From Algimonas porphyrae (GTDB taxonomy: Bacteria; Pseudomonadota; Alphaproteobacteria; Caulobacterales; Maricaulaceae), in assembly GCF_041429795.1 (NCBI RefSeq), contig NZ_CP163424.1:2110001-2174000 (forward strand): a stretch of DNA of 64,000 nucleotides. Direction: 5' to 3'. The notes below the pieces were generated by a model that was not told the DNA's origin, made no database searches, and was given only the letters and a program-made list of their open reading frames with translations. Positions 18,402 to 27,350 of this stretch are shown here, in pieces (position 1 is the first letter of the stretch; each line of letters starts with the position of its first letter). The translations under genes and the position numbers were made by a program.

Positions 18402-19211
18402 ATGGCGCAGACTCACCTCATCGTTGGTGCTGGCAATATGGGCGGGGCTCTCCTGTCCAGCTGGGTGGGGGACTCGCTGGTCAATCCGCGCAACCTTGTC
18501 ATTCTCGACCCCAAGCCGGGCAGTGAGGCGGTCTATCTGATCGAACGCGGCGCACGGCATATCGAGGATGCCGACGATATTCCGAAATCGGTGCGCGTTG
18601 TCTTGCTGGCGATCAAGCCGCAGCTTTTTACTGGCCTCAGCCGTAAATTGGCGGCCGCTCTTCCGGCCGAACCCCTCATCATTTCCATCATGGCCGGCAC
18701 GGCGACCGATACGCTGGCCCGCGCCTTTCCCGACGCGATTATCGTCAGAGCCATGCCGAATACGCCCGCGGCTGTCGGCAGAGGCATCACGGCCTATGCG
18801 GCGGGTGACAGTCTGTCCGAGGAGCAGGCCAAGCTATGCGAGGCCCTGCTCGGTGCGAATGGCGAGGTCATCCGTGTGGCGGACGACCGTGCGATCGATG
18901 CTGTGACTGCCATATCGGGATCCGGTCCGGCCTATATCTTCCACCTCTGCGAAGCTCTCACCGATGCCGCCATGCAGGTCGGATTCGACGCCAAGACAGC
19001 GGCGCAGCTTGCCCGGGCGACACTGACGGGATCCAGCGCATTGCTTGAAGCATCCGAGCGGTCTGCAACGGAACTCCGCGAAGCCGTCACCTCCCCGGGT
19101 GGCACGACACAGGCGGCTCTGGACGTGTTGATGGCGGATGGCGCACTGATCAACCTGATGCGTCAAACCGTGCAGGCGGCGTTCGATCGCGCGCAGGAAC
19201 TGTCGGGCTGA
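18402..19211 (+). CDS. proC: Pyrroline-5-carboxylate reductase
   Basis: Last enzyme of proline synthesis, reducing pyrroline-5-carboxylate with NAD(P)H. The Rossmann signature LIVGAGNMGGALLSSW is at residues 5-20. VLLAIKPQLF, VRAMPNTPAAVGRGITAYA and the substrate-binding region ITAISGSGPAYIFHLCEAL are all present, as is the C-terminal VTSPGGTTQAALDVL. At 269 residues it is full length. It follows the YbjN-family frame directly; the YbjN-proC pair is common in alphaproteobacteria and suggests cotranscription. Confidence 0.97.
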   Translation: MAQTHLIVGAGNMGGALLSSWVGDSLVNPRNLVILDPKPGSEAVYLIERGARHIEDADDIPKSVRVVLLAIKPQLFTGLSRKLAAALPAEPLIISIMAGTATDTLARAFPDAIIVRAMPNTPAAVGRGITAYAAGDSLSEEQAKLCEALLGANGEVIRVADDRAIDAVTAISGSGPAYIFHLCEALTDAAMQVGFDAKTAAQLARATLTGSSALLEASERSATELREAVTSPGGTTQAALDVLMADGALINLMRQTVQAAFDRAQELSG

Positions 19212-19225
19212 GCGGCAGCCGAATG

Positions 19226-20533
19226 CTAGCGCGGCAACTGTATTGTCGCGCGCAATCCCCCTCTTGGACTGTCATCGAGCTTTAGCCGCCCTCCATGAAT
19301 CTGCGCAATGTCGCGCGCCACGGCAAGTCCCAGACCGACACCCTCGACATTCTGCGTGCGGGCATCATCCATGCGCGCAAAGGGCCGCAGCACATCTTCA
19401 CGCTTATCTTCCGGAATGCCCGGACCGGCATCGTCGATCCGGATCAGAAGGTGATCCGGTGTCGTCCAGAGAGCGATCGAGGGGTCGCGCGCATATTTGC
19501 GAGCATTATTGACCAGGTTAAGTACGGCACGGCGAATCTGCTGCGGTCGCGCATCGATGGTCACGGGTTCGGACACGGTAACCGGCACGGACTCCTCCTC
19601 CCCGAGGGTGAGCAGCAGCTCATCCAGTCGGACGGGAATGGCGTCCCCGCGCCCCGCCCCATGCGCAAAATCGAGATAGGCCGACAGCATCGCTTCCATT
19701 TCGTCGACATCATGGCGCGCTTCGGCGATATCCTCCTTGGTTTCGGCCATGGACAGCGCCAGCTTGAGGCGGGTCAGTGGCGTCCGCAGGTCATGGCTCA
19801 CACCGGCCAGCATCAATGTGCGTTGATCCAGATGGCGACGAATACGCTGCCGCATCCGCATGAATGACTGACCGGCCCGACGCACTTCGGCTGCCCCGTG
19901 CGGCTTGTAGTTGGACACATCCTGCCCTTTACCGAAAGCGTCAGCTGCGTCTGCCAGTTCGCGGATCGGAACGCTTTGTCGCCGGATATAGAGAACTGAC
20001 ACCAGCGTCAGCAGGATCGTCGCCGTCACCAGCCAGAAGATGAAGACGAACCCCGTCGGCGCAAAGACACGGTCGCGGGCGGCATAAAATTGCAGCACCC
20101 CTTCATCGACCGCGACGCGGATATCGATATGGTGCGGGTAGCGTGTCGTGTCGAACCAGAAAGGCTCATCAATGGCATTGGCCAGGGCGCGACCGATCGA
20201 CTGATCCAGCACGGAAAAGAAGTTTCGCCGACGCGATTGCGGCAGCGCTTCCCCAGGCTTCAAACGGACCGAGAGCTGCATATCGGGCCGGAGCAGATCA
20301 TCCAGCGCTTTCGCCGTGTCGATGGACGGGTCGCGGCTGTAAAGCTCCGTTGCGACTGCGACATCGGCGGCCACCGACTCGGTCAGATTGGCCGTTACCG
20401 TCGCCCAATGCGCATTGAAGAAAATATAGGCCACGATCATCTGCATCACCACGACGGGCAGGATGATGATCAGAAGGCTGCGCCCGAAGATCGACTTGGG
20501 CACGAATTGCTTCAGGCTAGGGCGTCCCGCCAT
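19226..20533 (-). CDS. EnvZ-type sensor histidine kinase
   Basis: Inner-membrane two-component sensor, 435 residues. Membrane segments lie at about 18-39 and 160-183 with a periplasmic domain between. A HAMP-like region follows (about 184-235). The phosphoacceptor histidine is in LAGVSHDLRTPLTRLKL (about residue 247). The ATP-binding domain shows LNLVNNARKYA (N box), DDAGPGIPEDKRE (G1) and GVGLGLAVARDIAQIHGG (G2). It begins 5 nt after the stop of its response regulator. The architecture is closest to EnvZ; the signal is unknown. Confidence 0.94.
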   Translation of the reverse strand: MAGRPSLKQFVPKSIFGRSLLIIILPVVVMQMIVAYIFFNAHWATVTANLTESVAADVAVATELYSRDPSIDTAKALDDLLRPDMQLSVRLKPGEALPQSRRRNFFSVLDQSIGRALANAIDEPFWFDTTRYPHHIDIRVAVDEGVLQFYAARDRVFAPTGFVFIFWLVTATILLTLVSVLYIRRQSVPIRELADAADAFGKGQDVSNYKPHGAAEVRRAGQSFMRMRQRIRRHLDQRTLMLAGVSHDLRTPLTRLKLALSMAETKEDIAEARHDVDEMEAMLSAYLDFAHGAGRGDAIPVRLDELLLTLGEEESVPVTVSEPVTIDARPQQIRRAVLNLVNNARKYARDPSIALWTTPDHLLIRIDDAGPGIPEDKREDVLRPFARMDDARTQNVEGVGLGLAVARDIAQIHGGRLKLDDSPRGGLRATIQLPR

Positions 20534-20538
20534 GGTTC

Positions 20539-21261
20539 TTACCGCGCCGCCGGGTCCAGCGCAGGTTCAGCCACCAGCCTGTAGCCTTTTCCCCGCACCG
20601 TCAGCAGATATTGCGGCTCCGACGGATTGGGCTCCAGCTTGCGGCGAAGGCGGGTCATCTGCACATCGACGGCGCGTTCGCTATCACCATTGACGTTCTG
20701 CGACAGCATGTAGCGCGACACGGTTCCGCTGCCCTGACGGGCCAGGAGATCAAGCAGCGCCGTTTCACTGGTCGTCAGGCGGACAATCTCCCCCTCTTTC
20801 ATCAGCACGCTGTTTTCCAAGCTATATTCGAACGCACCGAAACGGATGCGGTCACTGACCGTCTTGCGGCCCGTCCGGCGAAAAATCGCGTCCATCCGCA
20901 GCAGAAGCTCTTCGGGTTCGAATGGCTTTGCCAGATAGTCGTCCGCACCCGCTTTGAGGCCCCGGATCCTGTGCGCCGGATCGCCCAGCGCTGTCAGCAG
21001 GATCATCGGAATGTCCAGATGGGTACGCAGATCGGCAATCAGGGCGACACCATCCTCGCCCGGCATCATCACATCGACGATCAGCAGATCATAGGACAGA
21101 CCTTCCATCTTGGCGCGCGCATCCGCCGCGTCCCGGGCCGTCGAGACACGATAACCCGCTCGCCCCAGATAGCGCGCCAGGAGATCACGAATCCGGTCGT
21201 CATCGTCGATCACCAGCACATGCGTGTCGCTGCGTTCGATATAGGTGGCTTGCTTGTCCAA
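20539..21261 (-). CDS. OmpR-family response regulator
   Basis: 240 residues. The receiver domain has the acidic pocket VLVIDDDDR, phosphoacceptor aspartate in LLIVDVMMPGEDG (about residue 61), and conserved lysine in DDYLAKPFEPEELL. The C-terminal winged helix ends with VDVQMTRLRRKLEPNPSEPQ and LLTVRGKGYRLV, the OmpR/PhoB DNA-binding type. The start is TTG at 21261, supported by AAGGAG at a 6-nt spacing; no ATG fits. It pairs with the adjacent kinase. The regulon is unknown; ilvE diverges from it 95 nt away. Confidence 0.94.
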   Translation of the reverse strand: MDKQATYIERSDTHVLVIDDDDRIRDLLARYLGRAGYRVSTARDAADARAKMEGLSYDLLIVDVMMPGEDGVALIADLRTHLDIPMILLTALGDPAHRIRGLKAGADDYLAKPFEPEELLLRMDAIFRRTGRKTVSDRIRFGAFEYSLENSVLMKEGEIVRLTTSETALLDLLARQGSGTVSRYMLSQNVNGDSERAVDVQMTRLRRKLEPNPSEPQYLLTVRGKGYRLVAEPALDPAAR

Positions 21262-21356
21262 ACTTTACTCCTTCAAGGGCCTTATGACGGTTGACTTGCC
21301 CCGCTCCAAGACAAGAAAGACACCAACACTGACTGACGTGCCCGAAGGAACGCCCC

Positions 21357-22151
21357 ATGCTGGAAAAACCCTATCACGACCGTGACGGCCATATCTGGGT
21401 CGATGGGTCGTTCGTGGACTGGCGCGACGCCAATATCCACCTTCTGACACATTCCCTGCACTATGGTTCCGCCGTATTCGAAGGCGACCGCGCCTATGAC
21501 GGCAAGATTTTCCGTCTGACCAATCATTCAGCCCGACTGAAACGCTCTGCCGAGCATCTCGGCTACGAAATCCCCTATTCGGTCGAAGAAATCGATCAGG
21601 CCTGCCTCGACGCGCTCGCCAAGTCCGGACTGGGCGACGCCTATGTGCGGCCCGTCGCCTGGCGTGGCAGCGAAATGATGGGAGTGGCGTCGAAGAACAA
21701 TGTCATCCATCTGGCTGTCGCGACCTGGCACTGGGGCAACTACTTCCCCGACAAGATGAAGGGCATCCGGCTGATGATCTCGGACTGGAAACGCCCGGCA
21801 CCCGATACGATCCCATGCAAATCCAAAGCGGCGGGTCTCTACATGATCTGCACGCTGGCCAAGGACAAGGCGGCGGCAACGGGTTGGGACGACGCGCTGA
21901 TGTATGATTATCGCGGTCGCGTCGCTGAATGTACGGGCGCGCATATCTTCTTTGTCCGTGACGGAGAGCTCCACACACCCACAAACGATATCCTGCTCGA
22001 AGGCATCACTTATGACACGGTGATCAAGCTCGCCGAAAAACGCGGTATCACCGTGCATCGGCGCGACATCTATCCCAGCGAAATTTCGCATTTCGAACAA
22101 TGCTTCGTCGTCGGTACAGCAGCGGAAGTGACCCCTGTGCGCGAGATTTAG
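21357..22151 (+). CDS. ilvE: Branched-chain amino-acid aminotransferase, frame closed early by an in-frame TAG
   Basis: Fold-type IV PLP transaminase for Leu, Ile and Val. Family features: HYGSAVFEGDRAYDGKIF, YVRPVAWRGSEMMGV, the PLP-lysine region IPCKSKAAGLYMICTLAKDKA, MYDYRGRVAECTGAHIFFV and CFVVGTAAEVTPVREI. At that last motif the frame meets TAG (22149-22151) after 264 residues, whereas the family is usually about 290. The same frame continues downstream into the expected C-terminus. A ribosome-binding site AAGGAACG precedes the ATG. If the TAG is real and not read through, the enzyme loses its last helix. Confidence 0.85.
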   Translation: MLEKPYHDRDGHIWVDGSFVDWRDANIHLLTHSLHYGSAVFEGDRAYDGKIFRLTNHSARLKRSAEHLGYEIPYSVEEIDQACLDALAKSGLGDAYVRPVAWRGSEMMGVASKNNVIHLAVATWHWGNYFPDKMKGIRLMISDWKRPAPDTIPCKSKAAGLYMICTLAKDKAAATGWDDALMYDYRGRVAECTGAHIFFVRDGELHTPTNDILLEGITYDTVIKLAEKRGITVHRRDIYPSEISHFEQCFVVGTAAEVTPVREI

Positions 22152-22235
22152 GGTTCTCATTTTACCGTCGGTGACACGGTCAAACAACTCGCCGCCGATT
22201 ATGATGCTCTGGTGCGCGGTCAGATCACACTCTGA
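22149..22235 (+). pseudogene. In-frame TAG and continuing C-terminal part of ilvE
   Basis: Immediately after the TAG the frame reads GSHFTVGDTVKQLAADYDAL then VRGQITL and ends at TGA 22233-22235. IlvE proteins normally end this way: EVTPVREIG.., then F-T-(P/V)-G, then a helix with DYxALVRG. The TAG falls where the family commonly has glycine, with the spacing to the phenylalanine preserved, so no frameshift is needed. With one amino acid inserted at the TAG, the protein would be 292 residues, the normal length. Confidence 0.75.
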
Positions 22236-22924
22236 CACGGTCGTCTGCCCGTTAACCTCTGTCATCACGAGCCGCTCACCTGTCCTCGGCAATGAATGCC
22301 GGGAACGGGGGTCGGTTTGCAGGCAACCGCCACCCTGCGGCTGAGAGCGGGTCATCAGCATCACGCTTGACGTGAACCCTCATCATCAGAAGTGACACGA
22401 GGCGCGGACTCTGCCCCGTGACCGGAGCAAAAGATAAATACCGTTTCGTCGCAAGACGGAGCCCGCGCGCGGCGCTTGGTTCGTTTCGCCTGCCGCGCCT
22501 GCGACCCATCGCCTGCGGATTCCGCGGCCTAACCCCCGATGCCGGATCATGGCAGCGGCGGATGCTTGGCTCACGCGCGGTCCGCGAGGGACCAGCCTCA
22601 GAGGCGGCAGAGACAAGGAAGGGTATCAGCGGCAGCATAAACCGCCGACACATCCGCTATCGGCCCGGTCGCTCCGCCATCACCTGACGGACCTTTCCGG
22701 CTTTCACCGGTCGCGGACATGTCCGTCCGCAACACGGGCCGAAGCCCTCACACCGATCCGCCACACCGAGGGTTATGCCCCACCCCGTGTCCGTGACGGA
22801 CAAGGATAAAAGAGCATGGAAATGAGGGTCCGGGGATTAGGTTTGTGGGATTGGTGGTAGGTGATTGAAGCAACAGTCTTCTTGAAAGCCATAAGCGGGG
22901 ACTGAATACGCCACCTGACCCGCT

Positions 22925-22945
22925 CAGGCCGGCTCGACCGGCCTG
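22925..22945. repeat. Perfect 8-bp stem hairpin
   Basis: CAGGCCGG at 22925-22932 pairs with CCGGCCTG at 22938-22945 around a 5-nt loop (ctcga). No T-run follows on either strand, so it is not an obvious intrinsic terminator. It is one of a pair with the hairpin 67 nt downstream. Confidence 0.5.
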
Positions 22946-23011
22946 CCCATCTCCTGCTGTCGCGTCTGGCGGAGAGGGTTGGGTGACAGGCTCGCCGTCG
23001 GAGCGATTAAG

Positions 23012-23030
23012 ATCAGTCCGGAGGACTGAT
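23012..23030. repeat. Perfect 8-bp stem hairpin
   Basis: ATCAGTCC at 23012-23019 pairs with GGACTGAT at 23023-23030 around a 3-nt loop. It lies in the gene-free stretch downstream of the DUF1428 gene, which is transcribed toward it. Neither side has the T-run of an intrinsic terminator. Confidence 0.5.
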
Positions 23031-23147
23031 CGACGCGGAGGGTCGGTGGGAGCGGATAAAAGGGGAGTCGTCGCGCAAACTCGAAAGGTAGCGACACATG
23101 GCGATCAAACGCTCGTCGCAACGCTGGGCGCGGCTTGAAAGCTTGTC

Positions 23148-23501
23148 CTAATCCCCGACGATCTGGTCGAAGCCGCCATAGATGAGGCGTTTACCGTCAA
23201 ATGGCATGGTGGACCCGAATTCCTTCATGACCGGATCCGTCTCGCAGTCGGTCCAAGCCTTGTCACGCGTGGCTTTGTCGGCCCAGATCGTCCAACCCAC
23301 GACAACGTCTTCATCATCGTTTTTCTGCACGGCCATCGGCATGGAGGTCACCTCGCCGTCCGGCACGTCCTCGGCCCAGGCTTCGCGGTAGTCGAGCGCG
23401 CCGTAACGCTTGAACATTTGTCCGAACTGTTCGGCGTGAGCGATATAGTCCGCTTTGCGCGCCCGCGGCACAGCGGCCATGAAGACATCGATATAGGGCA
23501 T
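23148..23501 (-). CDS. DUF1428 family protein (YbaA-like)
   Basis: 117 residues, dimeric ferredoxin-like (ABM-type) fold expected. Family features: MPYIDVFMAAVPRARKADYI at the start, LDYREAWAEDVPDGEVTSMP in the middle, and the C-terminal MPFDGKRLIYGGFDQIV. The ATG at 23501 is chosen because AGGAGG lies just upstream; the longer open frame runs into ssb. Function unknown. It is downstream of ssb on the same strand but separated from it by a terminator hairpin. Confidence 0.9.
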   Translation of the reverse strand: MPYIDVFMAAVPRARKADYIAHAEQFGQMFKRYGALDYREAWAEDVPDGEVTSMPMAVQKNDDEDVVVGWTIWADKATRDKAWTDCETDPVMKEFGSTMPFDGKRLIYGGFDQIVGD

Positions 23502-23543
23502 GTATAATCCTCCTTGCTGGAAGACTAGCACAAGACGCGCATA

Positions 23544-23574
23544 AGAAAAAAGCGCCCAGCAAGGGGGCGCTTTT
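23544..23574 (-). terminator. Intrinsic terminator of ssb
   Basis: Read on the minus strand: AAAAGCGCCC, a short loop, GGGCGCTTTT and a continuing T-run at 23550-23546. It lies 40 nt after the ssb stop and ahead of the DUF1428 gene, so it should separate the two transcripts. Confidence 0.85.
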
Positions 23575-23613
23575 GCAGTGTCGTAAAGAAGGGTCTGGCC
23601 CAGTAATATGCGC

Positions 23614-24117
23614 CTAGAACGGGATCTCGTCGTCCAGGTCGAAGTCGCCCTTCGGCCCGTCCATATTCGCCGCCGAGCGGGAGCCGCCGCCCTGATTATA
23701 GCCGCGATCCTGATTAAAGTCGCCGCCGCCACCGCTTCGGCCACCGCCACCACCGCCGCCGGAACTGCGGCTGTCCAGCATCGTCAGGTTGCTGTTCGGG
23801 CCCGCGACCTTGACCTTGGTCGTGTAGCGGTCATTGCCGTCCCGGTCCTGCCACTTCTCGGTTGTCAGCTGACCTTCGATATAGAGCTTGGAGCCTTTAT
23901 TGACGTAGCGTTCGATGACGCCGACCAGGCCTTCGCCGAAGACTTCGACCGTATGCCATTCTGTTTTCTCTCGGCGTTCGCCGCTCTGCCGGTCTTTCCA
24001 TGTTTCGGATGTGGCCATGCGCAATTTGGCGACCTTGCCGCCATTGCCGAAGGTGCGAACTTCGGGATCGGCTCCGAGATTGCCGACGAGAATGACCTTA
24101 TTGACTGAACCTGCCAT
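23614..24117 (-). CDS. ssb: Single-stranded DNA-binding protein
   Basis: Homotetrameric ssDNA-binding protein for replication, recombination and repair. The OB-fold starts MAGSVNKVILVGNLGADPEV and continues with WKDRQSGERREKTEWHTVEV and LYIEGQLTTEKWQDRDGNDR. A glycine-rich linker (about residues 118-150) leads to the acidic tip DLDDEIPF that recruits partner proteins. The length of 167 is normal. It diverges from uvrA across 301 nt holding an SOS box, an arrangement found in many proteobacteria. Confidence 0.98.
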   Translation of the reverse strand: MAGSVNKVILVGNLGADPEVRTFGNGGKVAKLRMATSETWKDRQSGERREKTEWHTVEVFGEGLVGVIERYVNKGSKLYIEGQLTTEKWQDRDGNDRYTTKVKVAGPNSNLTMLDSRSSGGGGGGGRSGGGGDFNQDRGYNQGGGSRSAANMDGPKGDFDLDDEIPF

Positions 24118-24418
24118 GATAATCTCCTTGTGAGTGCGCAGGGTCCGTTAAGCGTTGGACTGGCCCTGCGGGCGGTTTATGAACGTCTACTGGCACCAGG
24201 CCGGGGCATCGTCATCACTGTCGGAACCGATAGCTGTGGATCGCATTGCATTTCCACTGCCCTCTCCCATCTGCTAGCACGTAAGAAGAGGTAGCCCGAT
24301 CCAATACAGACATGACCTTGCCGCGACTCGCTGTTTGGAGTAGCGCCAATGTTCCTTATCTGTTCTGGCCGGAAAGTCCAGTCCTGGAGCCCGTTCTTCC
24401 GCTGTGAGTTAAAGCCCT
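24118..24418. promoter_or_regulatory. Divergent ssb/uvrA control region
   Basis: 301 nt between two divergent repair genes. No protein-coding frame is convincing. It contains the SOS box described separately close to uvrA, and a GC-rich partial inverted repeat (GCAGGG at about 24139 and CCCTGC at about 24165) in the ssb leader. Promoter elements for each gene are expected here but I cannot place them reliably. Confidence 0.6.
24351..24365 (+). promoter_or_regulatory. SOS box (LexA site) upstream of uvrA
   Basis: GTTCCTTATCTGTTC is an exact GTTC-N7-GTTC, the LexA recognition sequence established in alphaproteobacteria such as Rhodobacter and Caulobacter. It ends 53 nt before the uvrA ATG, a plausible promoter position. 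It implies that uvrA, and perhaps divergent ssb, is induced by DNA damage. Confidence 0.85.
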
Positions 24419-27283
24419 ATGGCCATGCTGAAAAACATTCAGGTTCGCGGCGCGCGCGAGCATAATCTGAAAGACGTCGATGTCGATCTGCCGCGCGATA
24501 AGCTGGTGGTCATCACCGGCCTGTCGGGATCGGGCAAGTCGTCCCTCGCCTTCGATACGATCTACGCCGAAGGGCAGCGGCGCTATGTCGAGAGCCTGTC
24601 CGCCTATGCGCGTCAGTTCCTGGAATTGCAGGGCAAGCCGGATGTGGATTCCATCGAAGGGCTGTCGCCCGCCATTTCCATCGAACAGAAGACGACGTCC
24701 AAGAACCCGCGCTCCACTGTCGGGACGGTAACGGAAATCTATGATTATATGCGCCTGCTCTGGGCGCGGGTCGGGGTTCCCTATTCGCCTGCGACGGGCC
24801 TGCCGATCGAGAGCCAGACCGTCAGCCAGATGGTCGATCTGATCATGGCGATGCCCGAGGGCACCAAGCTCTATCTGCTCGCGCCGGTCGTGCGCAATCG
24901 CAAGGGTGAGTTCCGTAAGGACATCGCAGAATGGATGAAGGCGGGGTATCAACGGGCCAAGATCAATGGCGAACTGGTCCGGCTGGAAGACGCGCCGGAG
25001 CTCGACAAGAAGTTCAAGCAGGACATTGATGTCGTCGTCGACCGCGTCGTTGTGCGCGAAGGCGTAGAGACGCGTCTTGCGGACTCACTGGAACAGGCGC
25101 TGCGCCTTGCCGACGGTCTGGCCGTTGCCGAACAGGCGGATGATCCGGATCAGCGGCTGCTGTTTTCGGAAAAGTTCGCCTGCCCTGTATCCGGCTTTAC
25201 CCTTGCGGAGATCGAGCCCCGCCTTTTCTCGTTCAACAGTCCGCAAGGCGCCTGCCCGACCTGTGACGGTCTGGGTAAGGAACTAAAGTTCGATCCGGCC
25301 TTGATCATTCCCGATGATAGTCGCTCGCTGGCGGGCGGTGCCATCCTGCCCTGGTCCAAGACCCCGTCGGGCCTCTATGCGCAGACGCTGCAATCACTGG
25401 CCAGACATTATGATTTTTCCGTCAGCACCCCCTTCCGCGACCTGCCGACCAAGGCCCGCAATGTCGTGCTGAACGGAACGGGCGGCACCAAGATCCAGTT
25501 CGAATTCAAGGACGGCAAGCGGAGCTACAAGACACGCAAGCCTTTCGAAGGCGTCGTGCCCAATCTCGCCCGTCTCTACCGCGATACTGAAAGCAGCTGG
25601 CGGCGCGAGGAACTGAGCAAATATATGTCGAATGCGCTCTGCAATAGCTGTGACGGCAAGCGGCTGAAGCCGGAATCGCTCTCGGTCAAGGTTGCCGGGC
25701 TCGACATTGCGGCCCCCGGCGAGATGAGCATTGCGGCCTCGCTGGCCCATTTCGAAACGCTAAAAACCACCCTGTCCGACAAGGATATGGAGATTGCGGA
25801 GCGCATCCTTAAGGAAATTACGGATCGGCTGAAGTTTCTGAATGCGGTCGGACTGGACTACCTCACACTAGGCCGGGGATCGGGGTCACTCTCCGGCGGT
25901 GAAAGCCAGCGTATCCGGCTGGCCAGTCAGATCGGCTCCGGCCTGACGGGCGTGCTCTACGTGCTGGATGAACCCTCCATCGGTCTGCATCAGCGCGACA
26001 ATGCGCGCCTGCTGCAGACGCTGCAGGAGCTGCGCGATCTTGGCAATACGGTGCTGGTCGTCGAACATGACGAAGAGGCGATCCTGACGGCCGATTATGT
26101 CATCGATATGGGACCCAAGGCCGGCATTCACGGCGGCGAAGTCGTCGCCAAGGGCACACCGGGTCAGATCAAGAAGTCCAGCAAGTCCCTGACCGGACAA
26201 TATCTGACAGGGGCGAAAGCGATCGACATTCCCGCCCGTCGCCGCACGATCAACCCGGACAAGGTCATTCGCATCGAAGGCGCCTCAGGCAATAATCTGA
26301 AAAATGTCGACGTCGACATTCCGCTCGGCGTGATGAGTTGCGTTACGGGCGTTTCCGGCGGGGGCAAATCGACCCTTACAGTGGAAACGCTATACAAGGC
26401 GGCTGCGCGCAAGCTCAACAAGGCGACGAAACCGCCCATGCCGCACCGTGCCATTCACGGCCTCGACCAGCTCGACAAGGTGATCGATATCGATCAGTCG
26501 CCGATTGGGCGCACGCCGCGCTCCAACCCGGCGACCTATACGGGGGCGTTCACGCCGATCCGGGACTGGTTTGCGGGGCTGCCCGAAGCCAAGACGCGAG
26601 GCTACAAGCCGGGTCGCTTCTCCTTCAACGTCAAGGGTGGGCGCTGCGAGGCGTGCCAAGGCGGCGGCGTTATCAAGATCGAGATGCACTTTCTGCCGGA
26701 CGTCTATGTCACCTGCGATGTCTGCAACGGCGCGCGCTATAACCGCGAAACGCTGGAGATCAAGTTCAAGGGTCGGTCCATCGCGGACGTGCTCGACATG
26801 AGCATCGAGGAGGCCGCCGACTTCTTCAAGGCGGTACCTTCGATCCGGGACAAGATGGTCACGCTACAGCGCGTCGGCCTCGGTTATATCAAGGTCGGGC
26901 AGCAAGCGACGACGCTCTCGGGCGGCGAGGCGCAGCGCGTCAAGCTGGCCAAGGAGCTCTCAAAACGCGCCACTGGTCGCACGCTCTACATTCTTGATGA
27001 ACCCACGACGGGCCTGCACTTCGAGGACGTCAACAAGCTGCTCTCCGTGCTGCAAGAGCTGGTCGGCACAGGCAACACCATGGTCATCATCGAGCATAAT
27101 CTCGACGTGGTGAAAACCGCAGACTGGGTCATCGATATCGGCCCGGAAGGCGGTGACGGCGGCGGTACGGTCGTCGCAACAGGCACGCCGGAGCAGATCA
27201 GCGCTGTCGAAGCCAGCTGGACCGGGCGCTATCTCAAGCCGATGCTCGACCAGGCCTCCGCCCGCCAGGCCGCGGCGGAGTAG
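24419..27283 (+). CDS. uvrA: Excinuclease ABC subunit A
   Basis: Damage-sensing ATPase of nucleotide excision repair. Two ABC modules are visible: Walker [18 protein letters not shown] (about 32-48) and [16 protein letters not shown] (about 640), with signatures [12 protein letters not shown] and [12 protein letters not shown] and Walker [13 protein letters not shown] and [12 protein letters not shown]. Zinc modules include CPTCDGLG and [14 protein letters not shown]. At 954 residues it is full length. An SOS box lies 53 nt upstream. Confidence 0.99.
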   Translation: MAMLKNIQVRGAREHNLKDVDVDLPRDKLVVITGLSGSGKSSLAFDTIYAEGQRRYVESLSAYARQFLELQGKPDVDSIEGLSPAISIEQKTTSKNPRSTVGTVTEIYDYMRLLWARVGVPYSPATGLPIESQTVSQMVDLIMAMPEGTKLYLLAPVVRNRKGEFRKDIAEWMKAGYQRAKINGELVRLEDAPELDKKFKQDIDVVVDRVVVREGVETRLADSLEQALRLADGLAVAEQADDPDQRLLFSEKFACPVSGFTLAEIEPRLFSFNSPQGACPTCDGLGKELKFDPALIIPDDSRSLAGGAILPWSKTPSGLYAQTLQSLARHYDFSVSTPFRDLPTKARNVVLNGTGGTKIQFEFKDGKRSYKTRKPFEGVVPNLARLYRDTESSWRREELSKYMSNALCNSCDGKRLKPESLSVKVAGLDIAAPGEMSIAASLAHFETLKTTLSDKDMEIAERILKEITDRLKFLNAVGLDYLTLGRGSGSLSGGESQRIRLASQIGSGLTGVLYVLDEPSIGLHQRDNARLLQTLQELRDLGNTVLVVEHDEEAILTADYVIDMGPKAGIHGGEVVAKGTPGQIKKSSKSLTGQYLTGAKAIDIPARRRTINPDKVIRIEGASGNNLKNVDVDIPLGVMSCVTGVSGGGKSTLTVETLYKAAARKLNKATKPPMPHRAIHGLDQLDKVIDIDQSPIGRTPRSNPATYTGAFTPIRDWFAGLPEAKTRGYKPGRFSFNVKGGRCEACQGGGVIKIEMHFLPDVYVTCDVCNGARYNRETLEIKFKGRSIADVLDMSIEEAADFFKAVPSIRDKMVTLQRVGLGYIKVGQQATTLSGGEAQRVKLAKELSKRATGRTLYILDEPTTGLHFEDVNKLLSVLQELVGTGNTMVIIEHNLDVVKTADWVIDIGPEGGDGGGTVVATGTPEQISAVEASWTGRYLKPMLDQASARQAAAE

Positions 27284-27350
27284 TTTCCATTGTAACCTGC
27301 CAATCGACTGCTACGATGCAAAAAAAAGCGTGAGACATAGGCTGATTATC

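Larger units (their letters stand above)
22236..23147. other. 0.9-kb gene-free region rich in GC hairpins
   Basis: No open frame here resembles a protein family; the frames present look like by-products of high GC. Several short perfect palindromes are visible: CGGACATGTCCG (22714-22725), GTCCG-tga-CGGAC (22789-22801), CAGGCCGG/CCGGCCTG (22925-22945) and ATCAGTCC-gga-GGACTGAT (23012-23030). A structured RNA is possible, mainly in 22380-22810. I compared it by eye with RNase P RNA, tmRNA, SRP RNA and cobalamin riboswitch motifs and found no convincing match on either strand. No tRNA is seen. Confidence 0.5.

Noticed and set aside
22380-22810. Possible RNase P RNA, tmRNA or cobalamin riboswitch
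   Set aside because: Partial look-alikes were seen on both strands (for example CCGGTGAAAGCCGG), but the core conserved blocks of each family are missing. Kept only as an unexplained structured region.
23614-23753. Plus- and minus-strand Gly/Ala-rich frames across the ssb linker, and a long N-terminal extension of the DUF1428 frame
   Set aside because: They are by-products of the repetitive glycine-rich linker of SSB; the DUF1428 protein has its own ATG and ribosome-binding site at 23501.
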